A stretch of 64,000 nucleotides of DNA, from positions 1 through 64,000 of the forward strand of contig JAHRWA010000023.1 of NCBI GenBank assembly GCA_019090455.1, in the 5' to 3' direction. Position 1 is the first letter of the stretch, and each line of letters starts with the position of its first letter. The translations under genes and the position numbers were made by a program. Origin of the DNA: Pseudomonadales bacterium (GTDB lineage Bacteria > Pseudomonadota > Gammaproteobacteria > Pseudomonadales > DC-out160). Of the stretch, positions 1-7,732 are shown piece by piece. Below the pieces are notes generated by a model. That model was not told the DNA's origin, searched no databases, and saw only the letters and a list, made by a program, of their open reading frames with translations.

Positions 1-1
1 A

Positions 2-337
2 TTGGAGTCCGAAGGTAAAGCTGCGGTGATTCAACCGATAATGCCAATCGAATCGGTAGTGGAGGGGGTGTCTCATTATTATAAAACTAACGTTGAAAAT
101 CTCAGGAAGGTGGTTAGAGGGCCTACAAAAGGAAACGAAGCCAGAAAGATCGCTATGTATTTGTGTCAAGAAATATCCGCAGCAAAACTTGTTGATATTG
201 CTGCGTATTTTGGACTCGGCAATATAGGCCCAGTTAGTTTTATTACGCACCAAATTAGAAAAAGAAAACGGGAAGACGATTCGTTCAAATCAGAAATTGA
301 TTCAGTGATTTTATATATTATTAGAAAAGTGACATGA
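2..337 (+). CDS. REP-associated (Y1-type) transposase, C-terminal part only
   Basis: Only the last 111 codons lie in the window; the frame is open at the left edge, so the catalytic Y1/HUH domain would be upstream and cannot be seen. The visible part reads like the C-terminal DnaA-type helix-turn-helix found at the end of many REP-associated tyrosine transposases: an arginine-rich 'RGPTKGNEARKIAMYLCQE' stretch followed by 'LVDIAAYFGLGNIGPVSFITHQI'. Family knowledge: such proteins move or maintain REP-like sequences. Its TGA stop is the first base triplet of an 18-bp tandem repeat that joins it directly to an rhs fragment, which suggests the element landed inside an rhs gene. It could instead be a stand-alone DnaA-like protein, but the context argues against this. 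Confidence 0.6.
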   Translation: MESEGKAAVIQPIMPIESVVEGVSHYYKTNVENLRKVVRGPTKGNEARKIAMYLCQEISAAKLVDIAAYFGLGNIGPVSFITHQIRKRKREDDSFKSEIDSVILYIIRKVT

Positions 338-370
338 CCCCTTTTTTTTGATTGACCCCTTTTTTTTGAT
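335..370. repeat. 18-bp perfect tandem repeat at transposase/rhs junction
   Basis: Two adjacent identical copies of TGACCCCTTTTTTTTGAT (335-352 and 353-370). They follow GTGACATGACCCC (329-341) and contain the transposase stop codon. The rhs reading frame resumes right after the second copy. This may be the end of the mobile element or a target duplication; one end alone cannot tell which. Confidence 0.75.
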
Positions 371-541
371 GTTGATATCAATGCGCTGGGCAACATAACC
401 TACAATCGTAATGTCGGAGAGTACTACTACGGCACAGCCGAGTGCGGAGGCAACAACAATCGACCTCATGCGGTCTCGTGTATCAAAGACAATGTCGGGG
501 GCAGTATTACCAAAAGCTTCACCTACGATGCCAATGGAAAC

Positions 542-2086
542 ATGACCCTCAATACCAATGCATCAGGCGATAACCTCTCCTTGGTTTATAGCCCGTTCAA
601 CAAACCAACCTCCATCACCAGAGGTACCCGTAGTACACAATTCAAATACGGCCCGAGTCATGCACGCTACCAGCGTATCGATAGCAATGGGACTGACCAG
701 ACCACAACGCACTACATAGGAAAGATGTACGAAAAGATCCAAACAGGGAGCGACATCACTCATAAATATTTCGTGGGCAGCAATGTCGTAGTAACGAGAG
801 AAGGGATGAGTCAATCCGCACGTTATATGTTGAAGGATCATCTGGGATCAGTGACCGCTATATTGGATGAAAATGGGGTAGTCCAAGAGCGACTTAGCTT
901 TGATGCCTACGGAAGACGTCGAACCGATAGTGGGGCGAATATACCGGAGATAGACTTCTTTAGCTTAAACCCACTGACGAATCGAGGTTACACAGGCCAC
1001 GAACATGTGGATGGCGTTGGTCTGATTCATATGAATGGGCGGGTTTATGATCCAACAATTGCGAGATTTCTTAGCGCTGATCCGATAATTCAAGCCCCGA
1101 CAAATCTGCAAAGTTTGAATCGGTATTCTTATGTGGTGAATAATCCGCTTCGGTATACTGATCCTAGTGGGTACTCGTGGTTGAGTCGTGAGTGGAAGCG
1201 AACCAAAAAACGGGCTACGCGTCTTCGGGATTCCTTTAAGGGTTTTGTAGTCGCAGGTATTCCTGGTGCGTTTGCTGGATATAATTATAGAAAAGCTCGT
1301 GATTTGGGGTTTAGTGTGAGCCAATCACAAAAAATGGGTGCAATATCTGGCGCAACAACTGGAGCAGCGATGGGGATTGGCTTGTACTTCGGTGGTCCAG
1401 CCGGAGCATTAAAAGCAGCAGGCATGACTTATACTATGCAAACACCCACAGCTAGATCCGCGACTAGATCAGTATCAAATGAGTTATTTTATGAATTTAT
1501 TGGCATTCATGATAATGGAGTTAATGATTTTTTAGCTTCGGCGTTGGTCGGTTCTGGTGTGAGTTACACTGGCGGAATTGCTTATGATGGCTATAGCGGA
1601 TTTATGCGAGGCGGAAGTGCGATGGGGGCCCTTAAATCTATGGCAGGGGATGTGTTTTCGGATGTTGGTAATATATTTTCCCCAGGTGGTAGATTCGATG
1701 GCCAAAGATATCTAGCAGAGCTTAGCGCATTATTTATGGATGAAGCTGATGCAAGAGGAACGGTTAACTATTTTTTCCCCGAAGTCTGGAAGAATGTAGC
1801 CGGTCTTAGCGAAAGACAGTTCATGATGGCACAGAATATGTATTTTGATGCTTGGAATCTAAACTTTGGTTTTAAGGACTTACAATCGGTGATGGGTAAA
1901 GGGGTATTTACATCGAATGTATCAAGAGGGCAAGGTGGATTATTTTCATCAGCTTCATTGTTTAAGATATCGTTAATTCTTAATCCTGCTGAAACATACA
2001 GTGAGGTGTTGACTCGAATGCAACCCGGTTTAGCGACTAGAGCCGGTATTTGGACAAAATATGGATCTGCCGTAAAGGGATACTAG
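542..2086 (+). CDS. RHS repeat-associated core protein, 3' part of an interrupted rhs gene with variable toxin-like tail
   Basis: The RHS frame is open from 356 without a start codon, so codons for 'ALGNITYN' and 'SFTYDANGN' repeats lie upstream of the first ATG at 542. This is the tip end of a larger gene whose 5' part is lost or displaced by the transposase. From Met542 the protein shows YD-repeat remnants, then the conserved RHS core ('DHLGSVTAILDENG', 'NRGYTGHEH', 'GLIHMNGRVYDP', 'ARFLSADP', 'SLNRYSYVVNNP') ending at DPSG, residues 207-210. After that the sequence changes to a Gly/Ala-rich hydrophobic stretch and about 230 residues I do not recognise. In Rhs proteins this position carries the strain-specific toxin. 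The next gene overlaps the stop by one base, as expected for an immunity gene. Whether the fragment is still translated is unknown. Confidence 0.8.
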   Translation: MTLNTNASGDNLSLVYSPFNKPTSITRGTRSTQFKYGPSHARYQRIDSNGTDQTTTHYIGKMYEKIQTGSDITHKYFVGSNVVVTREGMSQSARYMLKDHLGSVTAILDENGVVQERLSFDAYGRRRTDSGANIPEIDFFSLNPLTNRGYTGHEHVDGVGLIHMNGRVYDPTIARFLSADPIIQAPTNLQSLNRYSYVVNNPLRYTDPSGYSWLSREWKRTKKRATRLRDSFKGFVVAGIPGAFAGYNYRKARDLGFSVSQSQKMGAISGATTGAAMGIGLYFGGPAGALKAAGMTYTMQTPTARSATRSVSNELFYEFIGIHDNGVNDFLASALVGSGVSYTGGIAYDGYSGFMRGGSAMGALKSMAGDVFSDVGNIFSPGGRFDGQRYLAELSALFMDEADARGTVNYFFPEVWKNVAGLSERQFMMAQNMYFDAWNLNFGFKDLQSVMGKGVFTSNVSRGQGGLFSSASLFKISLILNPAETYSEVLTRMQPGLATRAGIWTKYGSAVKGY

Positions 2087-2619
2087 TGAAAAAAATTATA
2101 ATTTTGTTGTTTCTAGCGCCCGCGGTGTACCTACTTTTCTTTTACGCTTCGATGGAAAAGATGGCAACTGAGGAGATAGTCGGCGAATTTTACGGTTCTT
2201 CAAATGTATTAGTTGAATCCATCTATAAACAGTATCTTTTTGGTTTAAGTATAAAGGAACTAAACAAAAGAAAAGCTGCTTCATGGAACACTTTATTACA
2301 AACTGCTATTGATCTTAGCCATTTTGATAGCAGTAAAGGCGACAAAACTAGAGCATTTACAAATCACTTAGTTGAAAATTCTCAAATGCTTTATAGAATA
2401 GATTCAGATATTTGTCTTTTTATCAAAACAATTATTGCGTTTAATCATGACTATAAACTTCAATATTTAAAAGAGCTTGGAGGCTTCATTTCTCATCCGA
2501 TTGATGAGTGTGAAAATGAGATAATAGACGTTTTAAAAAATCATGAGAATGAATACAGTTCAGATCAATTCTCAAATACTCGTAACGCGATAAATGGGCT
2601 TTTAAGTCGCCCTCTCTAG
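2086..2619 (+). CDS. small membrane-anchored protein, candidate Rhs immunity protein
   Basis: Read from a GTG at 2086 that shares its G with the rhs stop (TAGTG), giving 177 residues. A longer in-frame ATG at 2050 would overlap rhs. The N-terminus is a hydrophobic segment after two lysines ('IIILLFLAPAVYLLFFY'), most likely a membrane anchor or uncleaved signal. The remainder is charged and looks helical, with no family I recognise. Its function as immunity protein is inferred only from position: toxin-tail genes of rhs loci are normally followed at once by the cognate immunity gene, and one-base overlap implies translational coupling. It has lower GC than the rhs core, typical of swapped toxin/immunity modules. 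Confidence 0.55.
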   Translation: MKKIIILLFLAPAVYLLFFYASMEKMATEEIVGEFYGSSNVLVESIYKQYLFGLSIKELNKRKAASWNTLLQTAIDLSHFDSSKGDKTRAFTNHLVENSQMLYRIDSDICLFIKTIIAFNHDYKLQYLKELGGFISHPIDECENEIIDVLKNHENEYSSDQFSNTRNAINGLLSRPL

Positions 2620-2852
2620 AGCGTTCCGCGAATTCAACTCTTAAGTAATAAGAGGGGATCTAATGCTCTTCTAGCTGGAGGTTCTAATATAGGAAAGCAA
2701 AAGAATGCTGAGACAGCCGCCGGATAAATAGAGCATCTCTCAATTAGAGGTTGAATCCACGGTAGTTTAACAGTGCTTTCCCAACCCAATTTCAAATTCA
2801 TCATTAGATAGCCATTATGAAACATTCGAATGGCATATAGATTGGAGTTTTA

Positions 2853-3608
2853 GTGAAATTTATTACTTTGCTTATTTTGACAATATTGATGACGGGATGT
2901 GTTTCTATAGTATCGCCATCCAACAATAGTAAATTCGGACTTATGGAAAGTTTCCGGGATATAGAGGGGTTATATGCCATGGGCGGATATTTTGGCAATG
3001 GCCTAACTGGTCGGATGATGAGTGGTGGGTTTAATGGGGCTATGCATGGCCGCGATTCTGAAAGTTTCTTTCGTGGAATGCTATCAGGTGTAGTGCCATC
3101 AGATTTAGGTTTTACCAATGCTTTTAACAATAATGCATTGGCCAACGCAGGTATTAATGTAGCAAGAGATGGTATTCGTGGAGCTATGATTAATGGAAAG
3201 GAAGGAGCTAAGTTAAATATTGGGGCAGGGTTGGTTCATAATGGATTCGGCCATGCTTTTGGGTTTATTTCATCTGGGTTTAATGCGCCTAAGTTCAACG
3301 ATGGTGCTTGGCACTATAATGTGAAATTTCTCCCTGGAGCGGCAGCGATTACATTGGGTAATGTTGTATCTTATAATCAACCTTTGCTAACTAATTGTGG
3401 TGCGGGACAGAATTATCTAAAGTGGCAGTACGATCATGAGTTAGATCATGTGGGTGATCAGAGTGCTCTAGGGCTTGCATATTTCCCAGCACACATTCCT
3501 AGTCAATGGATTGGAGGTCAGTTCTTTGGTCCTGATTATGCTTTCATGGAGCAAGTACCCTATATGAACAATCATCCGTATACAAGCTCTCCTCATTTTA
3601 GACGTTAG
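2853..3608 (+). CDS. lipoprotein with HExxH motif, Rhs-tail-like putative zincin
   Basis: GTG start preceded by GGAG five bases upstream. Residues 1-16 form a lipoprotein signal ending in 'LMTGC', so the protein should be lipidated. Residues about 40-150 are rich in Gly, Asn and Phe ('GGFNGAMHGRD', 'GLVHNGFGHAFGF') in the manner of the variable tails of Rhs toxins. Near residue 195 there is 'YDHELDHVGDQ', an HExxH zinc-binding motif, followed by 'LGLAYFPAHIPSQ'. Tails of this general pattern occur in polymorphic toxins, but I cannot name the family. The combination of a lipoprotein signal and a toxin-tail-like body right behind a broken rhs gene is odd: it may be a displaced toxin tip that gained its own secretion signal, or an unrelated lipoprotein peptidase. 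Confidence 0.55.
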   Translation: MKFITLLILTILMTGCVSIVSPSNNSKFGLMESFRDIEGLYAMGGYFGNGLTGRMMSGGFNGAMHGRDSESFFRGMLSGVVPSDLGFTNAFNNNALANAGINVARDGIRGAMINGKEGAKLNIGAGLVHNGFGHAFGFISSGFNAPKFNDGAWHYNVKFLPGAAAITLGNVVSYNQPLLTNCGAGQNYLKWQYDHELDHVGDQSALGLAYFPAHIPSQWIGGQFFGPDYAFMEQVPYMNNHPYTSSPHFRR

Positions 3609-3616
3609 AGATCAAT

Positions 3617-4072
3617 ATGACTCAGCCACGATTTATTATTTTTGCTTTGGTATTGTTCTTGTTGAGTGGGTGTACTCGTGTTGCAGAGATGCATATTGAT
3701 ATTTATCCTGAAAATATCGGCGATGAAGAAGCAATAGATCAAGTGTTTCTCCGTATGTTTAATAGTGAAGATTATTCGATAGCTTCTGATAATACCGGCT
3801 ATCCTTCGCTGAAGAATGGTTGGGTTGATGCTGGTAAATACTCCTTACTTGTACTCCATAATAAAGATGAGTCTGTGCAGACTGGCATTGCAATAAAGGT
3901 TTTCAGTAAAAATAAGATTAAGTGTATTATTTTTGAGTTTGGCAATGGTGGGCATTTCACCCCAATAGGTAACGAGTGGGCAGCCACTACTCTTGGTATT
4001 TTAAAGCGTCACCTTGGGTCAGAAAATGTAAGGGTAACCAAACAAGCCAAGGTTAAGGGCCCGAATTCTTAA
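3617..4072 (+). CDS. small lipoprotein of unknown function
   Basis: The 151-residue product starts with a clear lipobox: 'ALVLFLLSGC' places the lipidated Cys at residue 19. The mature part has mixed alpha/beta character and no motif I recognise. The gene begins 8 bp after the HExxH lipoprotein gene and on the same strand, so the two are probably co-transcribed. If the upstream protein is a toxin-like peptidase, this lipoprotein is the natural candidate for its periplasmic or outer-membrane partner or inhibitor; that is inference from order only. No terminator-like hairpin is visible in the following 175 bp before the convergent fic gene. Confidence 0.55.
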   Translation: MTQPRFIIFALVLFLLSGCTRVAEMHIDIYPENIGDEEAIDQVFLRMFNSEDYSIASDNTGYPSLKNGWVDAGKYSLLVLHNKDESVQTGIAIKVFSKNKIKCIIFEFGNGGHFTPIGNEWAATTLGILKRHLGSENVRVTKQAKVKGPNS

Positions 4073-4247
4073 CCGCTAAATTACTATCGCAATCTAATTT
4101 TTGTTTACAAAGTTAATATCTAACATTTACCTGTCAGGAGCTGTTTTACCAGAGACTAAGCTTTGTGGTTTGGCTCCTAGCATACGTAAGCATGATCGTA
4201 ATGAGGATTTCAAATACGGCAAATTCCCATTTGGCTAGCCTTCTTCG

Positions 4248-5414
4248 TCAGCCCGACCAGTTAATATCATAACGGGTACTGCGGCCACCACCTTCCAATC
4301 TGACCAGACACTTCTTGCTGAGAAGGTCCGTCAAATGCCGAGTCGCAGTGGCTTTGGCCACCCCTGCTATTCCCATGTATTTTTTGGCATTCAATCCGCC
4401 TTCAAACCCCTTCGGCTCTGCATCCAATAAGCGGTTCAGCACATTAATTTGCGGTGGGCTTAATCCATCCTGCGCATGCGTTTGCCAAAAGCGCGCCTTT
4501 GCGAGAACGACATCAATATTTTCAAGTGCAACTTCTAGAGTGTGTTTCAAAGTCCCTAAAAACCACTGCATCCAGAGCGTAATATCTAGCCCCCCTTTTT
4601 GAGTCGTTTCCAAAACATGATAATAAGTATCACGTCTTTCCATTATGGAAGCAGCCATCGCGTAAAAACGAATGGTTTGGTGCTCGGCCTGCGCCAAAGT
4701 GTAGTCGGCAATCGCTCGTGCTAAACGTCCATTACCGTCATCAAAGGGATGTAAAGTGACGAACCATAGATGTGCCTGTGCCGCTCGTAAAATAGGATCG
4801 AGGGTTTCGTCTGTTTTACTCTCTCTAAGCCACTTTAAAAAGATATCGAGCTGTTCCTGTAATCCCTTGCCTTTTGGCTCCTGCAATGGAGGCGCTACAT
4901 AGTGAATAGTGCGTTTTTGATGGGGGCCAGAAACCACCTGCGTCTGCGCCTCTCCTCGCAGCTTACCCACATTCACTTCCTCCAGAGAAAACCGACTCTC
5001 GTCTTGCTCAGGAAACAGGTAACGGTGCCACTGATAAAGGCGCTCTATCGTCAGAGGCTGATCATAGTTTTGCGTGGCATCCAGCAAAAGTGCCACCAAG
5101 CCTTCAGTTTTAGCTGTCTCCAGTGTAAGTCCAGCCCGTTTCACGCCAAGACGTTTAGCCAGAGATGATCGGACAGACTCGGTATTGAGCGCTTCCCCTT
5201 CAATCAGGGAAGACTGCACAATATTTTGCAACAGTGCATTAAGGTTTGATTCGCTATTGCTTTCATCAGTGATCGTGCCGGCTTTACCTAATAAAGCCCC
5301 TTGTAATTGAGTCACTTCACGCAAATTTGCCGCGAGGGAATCACCATCCCAATAGAAATCTGGCCAGTTTTTTTGCTGCCATATCCACCTTTTCTGGTTG
5401 TTTTGGGTCGGCAT
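4248..5414 (-). CDS. Fic family protein (AMP-transferase) with DUF4172 N-terminus and winged-helix tail
   Basis: 388 residues. The N-terminus ('RWIWQQKNWPDFYWD', residues 9-23) is the DUF4172 type seen in Fic proteins. The catalytic motif HPFDDGNGR is complete at residues 222-230, with the catalytic His222. An inhibitory motif S-x-x-x-E-G is present before the Fic core (S68, E72, G73), the arrangement of class II self-inhibited Fic enzymes, so no separate antitoxin is needed. The last about 60 residues ('GGLNAKKYMGIAGVAKATATRHLTDLLSKKCL') look like a winged helix, suggesting DNA binding and autoregulation. Family role: transfer of AMP from ATP to a target hydroxyl in the cytoplasm. The ATG at 5414 has AAAGGTG upstream. 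Sites that could be its operator lie at 5456-5520. Confidence 0.88.
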   Translation of the reverse strand: MPTQNNQKRWIWQQKNWPDFYWDGDSLAANLREVTQLQGALLGKAGTITDESNSESNLNALLQNIVQSSLIEGEALNTESVRSSLAKRLGVKRAGLTLETAKTEGLVALLLDATQNYDQPLTIERLYQWHRYLFPEQDESRFSLEEVNVGKLRGEAQTQVVSGPHQKRTIHYVAPPLQEPKGKGLQEQLDIFLKWLRESKTDETLDPILRAAQAHLWFVTLHPFDDGNGRLARAIADYTLAQAEHQTIRFYAMAASIMERRDTYYHVLETTQKGGLDITLWMQWFLGTLKHTLEVALENIDVVLAKARFWQTHAQDGLSPPQINVLNRLLDAEPKGFEGGLNAKKYMGIAGVAKATATRHLTDLLSKKCLVRLEGGGRSTRYDINWSG

Positions 5415-5455
5415 GAGAGCACCTTTAGTCTCTTGTTTTTACGTGATTTTTTAGG

Positions 5456-5520
5456 GATGAGCCGATTAATAGTTTTATTCGGCTCATCCTTTGAGCCAGT
5501 TATAGGCGTTAATCGGCTCA
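5456..5520. promoter_or_regulatory. inverted/direct repeats upstream of fic, candidate operator
   Basis: GATGAGCCGA (5456-5465) pairs perfectly with TCGGCTCATC (5479-5488). A third copy, TTAATCGGCTCA (5509-5520), is the exact reverse complement of TGAGCCGATTAA (5458-5469). Three related sites starting 42 bp before the fic start codon are what an autoregulating winged-helix Fic protein could bind. A hairpin in the mRNA leader is the alternative. The rest of the 318-bp gap (5415-5732) is AT-rich with no gene that I can support, apart from the palindrome at 5714. Confidence 0.5.
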
Positions 5521-5713
5521 ACGAACAGCCTGAACAAAGTACGGGGACAAATATCGAATAAAAAATCATTCTCTTATAGATTGGGAAGCACCAGCCATTA
5601 CTCAATAGTGCTTGCCATAGAATCATTGGAAAGAATTTAGAACATTAAAACGCACTTATTACAGCCAATAAATGCAATGGAAGCACACTTTATACAGGCA
5701 ATAAATTAATTTA

Positions 5714-5730
5714 AATACAGATCCTGTATT
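5714..5730. promoter_or_regulatory. 17-bp perfect palindrome before the RHH/helicase genes
   Basis: AATACAGATCCTGTATT: two 7-bp arms around a 3-bp centre, ending 2 bp before the TTG start of the ribbon-helix-helix gene. Ribbon-helix-helix proteins commonly bind such sites as dimers to repress their own operon. The half-sites are in the opposite order to a LexA box, so it is not an SOS box. Confidence 0.45.
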
Positions 5731-5732
5731 CT

Positions 5733-5921
5733 TTGACGAAATTGGATAGTAGCCCTGTAAGGCTCAACGTTTCAATACCGCGCTATGCTGTTGCTCGTCT
5801 GGATTCCTATGCAAAAAAACATAGGCTCACTAGGAGCGCGCTGATAGTTAACGCAACAGAGGAATATATTGATAAGCCTTTTCAGTGTGGGGAATGCATC
5901 AAGGTATGGACGATAGGATAA
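5733..5921 (+). CDS. short ribbon-helix-helix protein, HicB C-terminal-like
   Basis: 62 residues from a TTG start; an in-frame stop at 5712-5714 prevents a long extension upstream. 'RLNVSIPRYAVARLDSYAKKHRLTRSALIVNATEEYI' matches the ribbon-helix-helix part found at the C-terminus of HicB antitoxins. The N-terminal RNase H-like half of a full HicB (about 110-140 residues in total) is missing and no HicA gene is visible nearby. It is either a remnant of a hicAB locus or a small stand-alone repressor. Its last 37 bp overlap the reading frame of the downstream helicase, and a perfect palindrome sits just upstream, which fits a leader regulator for the helicase genes. Confidence 0.5.
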   Translation: MTKLDSSPVRLNVSIPRYAVARLDSYAKKHRLTRSALIVNATEEYIDKPFQCGECIKVWTIG

Positions 5922-7720
5922 CGTTGATACGAGACCAATATATAAAAGATAGTAACCTAAGCAGACAGCCACCTATGACCCCAGAACAAACCTTAGAAAA
6001 CCTAAAATCATTCGTCCAAGCCGAACACGAAGCCGGCCAACAGAAACTAGTGGAAACCTGGCAAAAACCCCTTCCGACAAAACTCCAATCCGGTGTGACC
6101 CAGTTAATCAAAAAAATCAAAATAGAAGACAAGCACAATCTCATACTCACTCTGGGCGACAGAAACTCCCGTTTTCGCGAGGGTGATATGATTTGCCTAC
6201 ACCAAGGTGATGCATTAGACGCACCCTTTGTTCGTCAAGCCACCATTGAGGCGGAATATGACGGTGAGTGGTTGGTGCGGGCATTTGATTTTAATGCTGA
6301 CAAAGTGAGGGAAGTGGTTGGCGATTGTTATGCCGACCCTGATGGTATGGATTTGAAACCCTTCTTCGATACCGCGCTTAGCGATATCGCTAGTTCTAAA
6401 ATTGGGATGGAAGTGATTTTACCGTTACTCGGAGGGCAGCTGGATGCCGGGCACATTTATGCTGATAATTATGATGACGCCGCCGATTATGCTGAGGAAC
6501 AAGGCCTGAATGAGGACCAAATCGATGCGACGGGCAAAGGAGTGGCTGCGCAGTATTTGACTTGTATTCAAGGGCCGCCAGGTACGGGAAAGACCAAAGT
6601 GATTAGTCTCATCGCGAAGTTATTGGTTGATGACGGACGCTGTGTTTTATTGACTTCCCACACGCATATGGCCATCAATAATGCCTTGAATCAAATCAAA
6701 AAGCAGGGGGTGCCGGTTATCAAAGTGGGCGCGGCGGGATGTACTAAGGGTTTGAACGAAGGGGTTCGTCGGTTTGATCAGGGTAGTGATTGGGAGGACC
6801 GCCCGGATCGGGGTTATGTTATTGGGGCTACCCCTTTTGCCACTTGTACTTCGCGTTTGGAAAATTTTGAATTTGATACGGTTATATTTGATGAGGCGAG
6901 TCAAGTGACGGTTCCGTTGGCGGTGATGGCTATGCGAAAGGCGCGACGCTATGTGTTTGTCGGTGATCATAAACAATTGCCGCCGGTGGTGTTGTCTAAG
7001 TCGGTATTGGATGATAATTGTTATTCGGTTTTCTCCCAATTGATTGCGGGTAATGAGAAAACCTCCGTGAGGCTAACGCAAACCTATCGTCTGAATCATG
7101 ATTTATCGCGTTGGCCTAGTCAGCAATATTATGAGAATAGATTGGAGTCAGTTGGTGCTAATTCAAAAAGAATGTTTACACTTTCAAAGCCTGATAAACA
7201 CGCCGATGTTTTGTCAAAGGAGCATTCTTTTGTTTATCTAAAAAGTCCCGGTATCAACTCGAAAGGTGACAGCGAAGAGGAAGCCAATCTAGTAGTTGAT
7301 ATTGTTTGTACGGCATTGGATGCAGGGTTGCCGCCGGAGGAGATCGGTATCGTAACGCCATATCGCAATAAGGCAAAGCGGATTAGAAATGGATTGACCG
7401 CTAAACTAGGTATGCATACCGCTAAAAAAATTGTCGCCGATACGGTTGAAAGAATGCAGGGGCAAGAAAGAGAGATGGTTATACTCTCTTTATGCTCGAC
7501 GGATTTGCAATTCTTGCAAGCGGTTGCTGCTTTCTTTTTTCAACCGGAACGTCTCAATGTCGCGATTACTCGGCCGATGACCAAATTGATTTTGATTGGC
7601 CCGGAGCTGCCCCCTGATTTTTTAAATGCCGATCCTATGAATAAAAGCCAAAATAAGAATTTAATTAAAAACGTTGAAGCCTATCGCTCGTTAATCCACT
7701 CAGCCTATCATGTCGACTAG
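5885..7720 (+). CDS. superfamily 1 DNA/RNA helicase (Upf1/Dna2-like AAA domain)
   Basis: 611 residues from a GTG; ATG codons at 5894 and 5906 are equally possible starts. Walker A GPPGTGKT is at residues 230-237, motif II DEASQ at 336-340, motif III GDHKQLPP at 360-367, 'TYRLN' motif IV near 400, 'ERMQGQEREMVILS' motif V near 520 and 'RLNVAITR' motif VI at 556. This is the full set of Upf1/Dna2-type superfamily 1 helicases, which translocate on single strands using ATP. The first about 220 residues are a weakly helical domain I cannot assign; no nuclease motif is seen. The gene is followed after 12 bp by a second helicase and is probably co-transcribed with it and with the preceding ribbon-helix-helix gene. 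Its biological target is unknown. Confidence 0.8.
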   Translation: MWGMHQGMDDRITLIRDQYIKDSNLSRQPPMTPEQTLENLKSFVQAEHEAGQQKLVETWQKPLPTKLQSGVTQLIKKIKIEDKHNLILTLGDRNSRFREGDMICLHQGDALDAPFVRQATIEAEYDGEWLVRAFDFNADKVREVVGDCYADPDGMDLKPFFDTALSDIASSKIGMEVILPLLGGQLDAGHIYADNYDDAADYAEEQGLNEDQIDATGKGVAAQYLTCIQGPPGTGKTKVISLIAKLLVDDGRCVLLTSHTHMAINNALNQIKKQGVPVIKVGAAGCTKGLNEGVRRFDQGSDWEDRPDRGYVIGATPFATCTSRLENFEFDTVIFDEASQVTVPLAVMAMRKARRYVFVGDHKQLPPVVLSKSVLDDNCYSVFSQLIAGNEKTSVRLTQTYRLNHDLSRWPSQQYYENRLESVGANSKRMFTLSKPDKHADVLSKEHSFVYLKSPGINSKGDSEEEANLVVDIVCTALDAGLPPEEIGIVTPYRNKAKRIRNGLTAKLGMHTAKKIVADTVERMQGQEREMVILSLCSTDLQFLQAVAAFFFQPERLNVAITRPMTKLILIGPELPPDFLNADPMNKSQNKNLIKNVEAYRSLIHSAYHVD

Positions 7721-7732
7721 GGAGAAAGGTTT

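Noticed and set aside
335..370. CRISPR repeat pair
   Set aside because: The two copies are adjacent with no spacer and are only 18 bp; they are a simple tandem repeat.
965..1324. 119-residue open frame on the minus strand inside the rhs gene
   Set aside because: Composition is that of an antisense shadow of the RHS core, and the plus-strand frame has clear family motifs.
2641..2727. 27-codon open frame between the immunity candidate and the HExxH lipoprotein
   Set aside because: Too short, with no start codon or ribosome-binding site, and no clear likeness to Rhs tails.
5714..5730. LexA (SOS) box
   Set aside because: The palindrome is TACAG-ATC-CTGTA; the gammaproteobacterial LexA box is CTGT-N8-ACAG, the opposite order with a longer spacer.
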